Below the pieces are notes generated by a model. The model was given only the letters and a program-made list of their open reading frames with translations, searched no databases and was not told the origin of the DNA. From positions 1-9,564 of the forward strand of contig JAZSDN010000057.1 in the NCBI GenBank assembly GCA_045531205.1: 9,564 bases of DNA, in the 5' to 3' direction. This document shows positions 6,779 to 9,564 of this stretch, one piece after another; position 1 is the first letter of the stretch; each line of letters opens with the position of its first letter. The stretch is from JAZNQL01 sp045531205 (GTDB lineage Bacteria > Bacillota > Clostridia > UMGS1883 > UMGS1540). The translations under genes and the position numbers were made by a program.

Positions 6779-6805
6779 AAGTTATCCCCGCAACGGGGAT
6801 AACTT
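6779..6805. repeat. Perfect 12-bp inverted repeat upstream of trmK
   Basis: AAGTTATCCCCG (6779-6790) and CGGGGATAACTT (6794-6805) flank a CAA loop. On the + strand it is followed by T-rich sequence (T5 at 6804-6808), like a terminator, although no + strand gene precedes it. On the - strand it would be a leader hairpin just before the trmK ribosome binding site. The 11-mer CGGGGATAACT recurs at 6949-6959. Confidence 0.75.
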
Positions 6806-6840
6806 TTTATTATCTTTTTTCCCTAAAACAGGTGGTTTTT

Positions 6841-7090
6841 GGCGAATTATCCAAATTTTGGTGTGAATAAGTTGCCATAAAAATATGTAAACCTTTAAAA
6901 ATGGCTTAGCTGCGCGGTTTTTGGTTTTGTAAATAATCACCGTTTTGGCGGGGATAACTATGTGGATAGTGTGGATAAACCCTTCAAAATTCCGCTTAAA
7001 TATGGGATTTTCTTTGTGGATAAGTTATTTTTTACCTATTTTTTTATGGTTTACATAACTAATTTTTTATGGGTTTACATAACGGTTTTT
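6841..7090. promoter_or_regulatory. DnaA-box-like cluster with adjoining AT-rich repeats (oriC-like or DnaA-controlled region)
   Basis: This makes up most of the 330-base gap between trmK and the DnaD-domain gene. Two exact copies of TGTGGATAA, the reverse complement of the DnaA box TTATCCACA, lie at 6970-6978 and 7015-7023. One-mismatch copies are TGTGGATAG (6961-6969, directly abutting the first exact box), TGTGAATAA (6862-6870) and TTATCCAAA (6847-6855). An AT-rich stretch (7024-7090) follows, with a near-duplicate block ending TTTACATAAC at 7040-7059 and 7063-7083. The layout resembles a replication origin, but no dnaA or dnaN is nearby and genes on both sides are on the - strand, so DnaA-dependent regulation or titration is equally possible. 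Confidence 0.5.
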
Positions 7091-7091
7091 T

Positions 7092-7961
7092 TTATCCCTG
7101 AGTAAGATTTGCAAGGTCATCATACTCGCCGTTGTCTTGCGAAACTTCGTTTGTTTTTTTGTGTCGGCTCCTAAAATCTTCGTTATGCTTTTTTGCTTCT
7201 TCTACGGTTTTTATATTTTCCTTTTGCCAATTTTTTAGTATAGTATTTATGTAATTTGGCGAAACAGAGTTTATCTGATTTTTGCAACATTCAAACGCAT
7301 ACTCTATAACTTCCTCCGATATACCCATATCAAAATACCAATTTATCATAAATTCTTCCGACAAATCATCTGTTTCCAGCGAGAGCCTTTGTGCCATTCT
7401 TTTTACAAATGACTTCCTTTTATATTGCTCTTCTAAAAATTTTTGTGCCTGAGGAATAGCTAAAATGCCTTCTTTATCCCATTTGATGCAAAGCTTTTCG
7501 ATAGAATTTATGTCTTCTTTTCCGTCGCCTATGCAATACTCAATCGCCATAAGTATTACCTCTGGGGGCAAACTCAGATTATTATATATCCAATACAAGG
7601 TATCAATTTCTTTTGTGGAGAGTACCTTGTTCATGGTAGCCTCTGCCAGATAGCAAAACTCAGACATTTCTTCTTTTGAGACATTTTTTGTTTCTTTATT
7701 AAAGCTTTTTGTTTCCTCTTTTTGAGGAGATTTTTTCAAAATCCCTTTTTCAAAGAAAATATCAAATGCCTTAATAACCTCGCTCTCCAAAAGTCCCAGC
7801 TTTATAGCAATATCGGAATATGTAACTTCTATATTATTTTGTACGGCATACATCAAATAAAGATACACCTTTACAAATTCGCCGTTTATTTCCTTCATTT
7901 TGTTTTTGATAAAGTCTGTGTCTATCAAAATATTATTATTTTCGTATATGAAGTTTATCAT
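7092..7961 (-). CDS. DnaD-domain replication/primosome protein
   Basis: The 289-residue protein looks like a DnaD/DnaB-type helicase-loading factor of Bacillota. Residues 1-80 read as a winged-helix domain (FVKVYLYLMYAV, then a TYSDIAIKLGLLESEVIKAF helix-turn-helix-like stretch). A charged linker (80-100) follows. Two DnaD-like helical (DDBH2) domains lie at about 100-175 and 185-250; the second ends in the family motif Y-I-x-x-I-L-x-x-W (YINTILKNW, 237-245). The tail after 250 is hydrophilic and probably disordered. In B. subtilis such proteins act with DnaA at the origin and at restart sites. It sits directly next to the DnaA-box cluster. The ribosome binding site AAAGGA precedes the ATG. 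It is not clear whether this is the main chromosomal loader or one of several paralogues. Confidence 0.9.
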   Translation of the reverse strand: MINFIYENNNILIDTDFIKNKMKEINGEFVKVYLYLMYAVQNNIEVTYSDIAIKLGLLESEVIKAFDIFFEKGILKKSPQKEETKSFNKETKNVSKEEMSEFCYLAEATMNKVLSTKEIDTLYWIYNNLSLPPEVILMAIEYCIGDGKEDINSIEKLCIKWDKEGILAIPQAQKFLEEQYKRKSFVKRMAQRLSLETDDLSEEFMINWYFDMGISEEVIEYAFECCKNQINSVSPNYINTILKNWQKENIKTVEEAKKHNEDFRSRHKKTNEVSQDNGEYDDLANLTQG

Positions 7962-7990
7962 TTTATTCCTTTCTTATATATATAACCCTT

Positions 7991-7996
7991 ATTATA
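7991..7996 (-). promoter_or_regulatory. Possible -10 element for the DnaD-domain gene
   Basis: A perfect TATAAT on the - strand lies 30 bases before the start codon, which would give a leader of about 22 bases holding the ribosome binding site. The -35 region would fall in the 3' end of the RNase P RNA and matches poorly, so read-through from rnpB is an alternative. Confidence 0.35.
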
Positions 7997-8010
7997 AATT
8001 TACAAAAAAA

Positions 8011-8355
8011 AGAGCAAACCGATAAGCCGTGTTCTGTCGTGGGCAGCCATCTATCTGATATCACCGTTGCCGATGACCTTTAGCCTTACAAGGGAAAACG
8101 CCGAGCAAGCTTAACATTCCCAAAGTTGCTTCGGATGGGGTTTACACAAAAGAATTGTTACCAATCCTCTTAGTGAGCTCTTACCTCACTTTTCCACAAT
8201 CGCCGCATATTTTTAAGGAAACTGTTGAATAATATGGGCATTTATTTTCTGTTGCACTATCCTTGGAGTCGCCTCCACCGGCCGTTAGCCGGCATCCTGC
8301 TCTGTGAAGCACGGACTTTCCTCACCCAAAAGGGCGCAGCTGCCTAGTTTACTCT
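8011..8355 (-). ncRNA. rnpB: RNase P RNA (bacterial type A-like)
   Basis: This is the catalytic RNA that trims 5' leaders from precursor tRNAs. On the - strand it contains the universal GAGGAAAGTCC (8313-8323), GGATAGTGCAACAGAAA, a P12-like GTGAG-GTAAGAG-CTCAC hairpin typical of type A, GTAAACCCCATC, and near the 3' end ACAGAACACGGCTTA (8023-8037). Helix P1 closes the molecule: GAGTAAAC (8347-8354) pairs with GTTTGCTC (8012-8019), with further A/T pairs outside. The length is about 345 bases, normal for Bacillota. The 3' end runs into a T8 stretch (8004-8011), a Rho-independent end formed with P1. End coordinates are set from P1 and are good to a few bases. The next gene on the same strand is the DnaD-domain gene. 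Confidence 0.96.
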
Positions 8356-8363
8356 TTCGTTTT

Positions 8364-8392
8364 ATTTTATCATATTTTTATTTTTGTGTCAA
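8364..8392 (-). promoter_or_regulatory. rnpB: Promoter of the RNase P RNA gene
   Basis: On the - strand: a perfect TTGACA (8387-8392), 17-base spacer, and TAAAAT (8364-8369). The start expected about 7 bases on (near 8357) agrees with the 5' end deduced from helix P1. This is the strongest promoter in the window, as expected for an abundant stable RNA. Confidence 0.88.
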
Positions 8393-8443
8393 TTGTGAGT
8401 TTTTACTCCCTCCGTCTGAGAGGAAGGTTTTTTTGAATAATAA

Positions 8444-8541
8444 AAAAACAGATATATATATTTTGGAGCGTCTTTGCAGAAAAAAGCGTGCTGTGCGTGC
8501 TTTTTTCGAAACTTAGCGTAAAAATATATATATCTGTTTTT
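8444..8541 (+). repeat. Structured dispersed element, copy 4
   Basis: The outer helix pairs 8444-8464 with 8521-8541, a perfect 21 bp helix rich in alternating AT and unlike the other copies in sequence. The conserved loop is GGAGCGTCTTTGCA (8465-8478) opposite CGAAACTTAGCG (8507-8518). The inner hairpin pairs 8479-8491 with 8495-8507 around TGT. One loop-edge base differs (T8519 where others have G). It lies between the rnpB promoter and the terminator of the stalk-domain gene, so here a separate terminator already serves the neighbouring gene. Confidence 0.85.
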
Positions 8542-8575
8542 GTATGTCTTATTTATTATTTATTGAGGTTTTTTT

Positions 8576-8603
8576 AAAAAAAGAACGGCAAATGCCGTTC
8601 CTT
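8576..8603 (-). terminator. Intrinsic terminator of the stalk-domain gene
   Basis: GAACGGC and GCCGTTC (8583-8589, 8594-8600) pair around a short loop, and on the - strand are followed by T7 (8576-8582). It starts 9 bases after the stop codon of the secreted protein gene. Confidence 0.85.
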
Positions 8604-8608
8604 TCATA

Positions 8609-9547
8609 TTATTTATTATACTTTTTCCACATCTGCTGCGAGAAGCCGTCGTTGTAATAAATAAGCGTTACAATATCTTCTGTATATTTTTCGCCTGTGC
8701 TTTCTTTATTAAGTTCGTCCTTATTTATTATTGATTTTTCTATTTTAGAGGTTTCTTTATTTATATATAATAGTTCATGAGTACCGCTATATCTGTAAAT
8801 TCTGTATTTGTCATCTTCCTCTGTTAATTCAAAATAATTTTCTTGTCCTATAAAGTCTTGATCCTTCCAGGTTCCGTTATACTCATATTCTTTAACTTGT
8901 CCATTTTGAATAGAATATCCCTTGTCAGGATTTGCTACAAATGTTCTTTCATGAATTTTTATATTATTTTGATGTGCAATGCTTGATTCATATAATATTT
9001 TGTTTTTGTTATCCAAACTTACTTCGTTAACATTTTTATATGCATAAGAATCCAAAATATAACTAACTGTCTGAATAGCATGGTATTCGTCCACATTATT
9101 TATGTAATCAACAGCCTTGTTTACAAGCTCATCTGTGCTTATAATAACAGTTTTTGTATTGCTGTCCCAGCCTACCTTTGCCGAAAAGCTCTCCGAAACA
9201 GCTCTGGCAGGAACCATTGTTCTGTCGTTTATAACCTGAGGAGCTACATCAAGAGTTATTTGCGTATTATTTTTATACATAACATTGTTGTCTATTACAA
9301 GCTTTATCTCAACATCACCTTTTTTTGCAGTAACTGTCTTTGTATCGCCGTTCCAGTCAACTGTTGCACCCATTGCCTCAAGTATTCCTCTAAATGGTAC
9401 CAATGTTCTGTCATTTTTTATAACAGGATTTTGGTCAAATTCGAGCTTTTTGCCGTCTAATCTTACACCTATCTCATCTTCTGCCATAACAGTTGTTATA
9501 GACATAGCTATTATAAAAGTAAATATAAAACTTATTAATTTTTTCAT
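8609..9547 (-). CDS. Secreted stalk-domain (copper amine oxidase N-terminal-like domain) protein of unknown function
   Basis: The 312-residue protein starts with a signal peptide: Lys-Lys, a hydrophobic core (about 4-19) and a probable cleavage after VMA (20-22). There is no lipobox Cys and no LPXTG-type anchor, so it is probably released or loosely held at the surface. Residues about 28-137 form the stalk domain named after the N-terminus of copper amine oxidase, with two related half-repeats: one around NDRTLVPFRGILEAMGATVDW (from residue 45, with DTKTV after it) and one around NDRTMVPARAVSESF (from 107, with NTKTV after it). This module is common in secreted clostridial proteins and does not imply amine oxidase activity. 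Residues 138-312 are hydrophilic and rich in Tyr, Asn, Glu and Lys, and I recognise no family. A GAAAGGAAA ribosome binding site precedes the ATG; the promoter lies beyond the window. Its own terminator follows. Confidence 0.85.
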   Translation of the reverse strand: MKKLISFIFTFIIAMSITTVMAEDEIGVRLDGKKLEFDQNPVIKNDRTLVPFRGILEAMGATVDWNGDTKTVTAKKGDVEIKLVIDNNVMYKNNTQITLDVAPQVINDRTMVPARAVSESFSAKVGWDSNTKTVIISTDELVNKAVDYINNVDEYHAIQTVSYILDSYAYKNVNEVSLDNKNKILYESSIAHQNNIKIHERTFVANPDKGYSIQNGQVKEYEYNGTWKDQDFIGQENYFELTEEDDKYRIYRYSGTHELLYINKETSKIEKSIINKDELNKESTGEKYTEDIVTLIYYNDGFSQQMWKKYNK

Positions 9548-9564
9548 TTTTTTATTTTCCTTTC

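Noticed and set aside
6762..7091. Firm call of chromosomal oriC
   Set aside because: dnaA and dnaN are not in the window and there is no change in gene polarity; it is kept as an oriC-like or DnaA-controlled region.
8304..8516. Small + strand open frame of 70 codons
   Set aside because: It runs antisense through the RNase P RNA and its promoter and into element copy 4; nothing supports translation.
357..8541. The elements as REP or MITE transposon remnants
   Set aside because: A GGAG motif beside a hairpin recalls REP elements, but the helix sequences diverge with pairing kept, no target duplications are evident and no transposase is in the window. It is not fully excluded.

Overview
The window looks like part of a moderately AT-rich chromosome from a Bacillota bacterium, most likely a clostridial anaerobe. 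The signs are a DnaD-domain replication protein, a TrmK/Nif3-like gene pair, a type III pantothenate kinase, strong AGGAGA-like ribosome binding sites, sigma-A-type promoters with 17-base spacers, T-tailed terminators and a secreted protein with a copper-amine-oxidase-N-type (stalk) domain. Genus or species cannot be read from the sequence. Almost everything is housekeeping. There is no phage, IS, CRISPR or defence gene.

Layout. 1-286 (+) is the C-terminal end of a glycerophosphodiester phosphodiesterase, closed by a strong terminator. 464-3522 (-) is the pantothenate/CoA cluster panB-panC-panD-coaX, driven by a near-consensus promoter. A second promoter fires divergently into an RsmF-type rRNA cytosine methyltransferase (3716-5071, +). 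5320-6761 (-) is the pair trmK/Nif3-like with a 4-base ATGA overlap. 6762-7091 is a 330-base non-coding region with several DnaA-box-like 9-mers, an 11-mer that occurs three times and an AT-rich stretch with repeats. 7092-7961 (-) is a DnaD-domain protein. About 8011-8355 (-) is the RNase P RNA gene with its own promoter. 8609-9547 (-) is a secreted stalk-domain protein of unknown function.

The pan cluster supplies most of the route to phosphopantothenate. PanB makes ketopantoate, PanD makes beta-alanine, PanC joins pantoate and beta-alanine, and CoaX phosphorylates pantothenate. Only ketopantoate reductase is missing here.

The most unusual content is a family of four dispersed, structured elements of about 90-105 bases (357-446, 1709-1803, 5165-5269, 8444-8541), all in the same orientation. 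Each has a 20-24 bp outer helix whose sequence differs between copies but whose pairing is kept, a nearly invariant internal loop (GGAGCG... opposite CGAAACTTAGCG), and an inner hairpin with a variable base and an invariant GTGC/GCGT tip. The compensatory changes and the placement of G.U pairs point to selection on RNA structure, read from the + strand. I cannot match the element to a named RNA family. One copy lies inside the pan operon between panC and panD, and three lie just past the 3' ends of genes.
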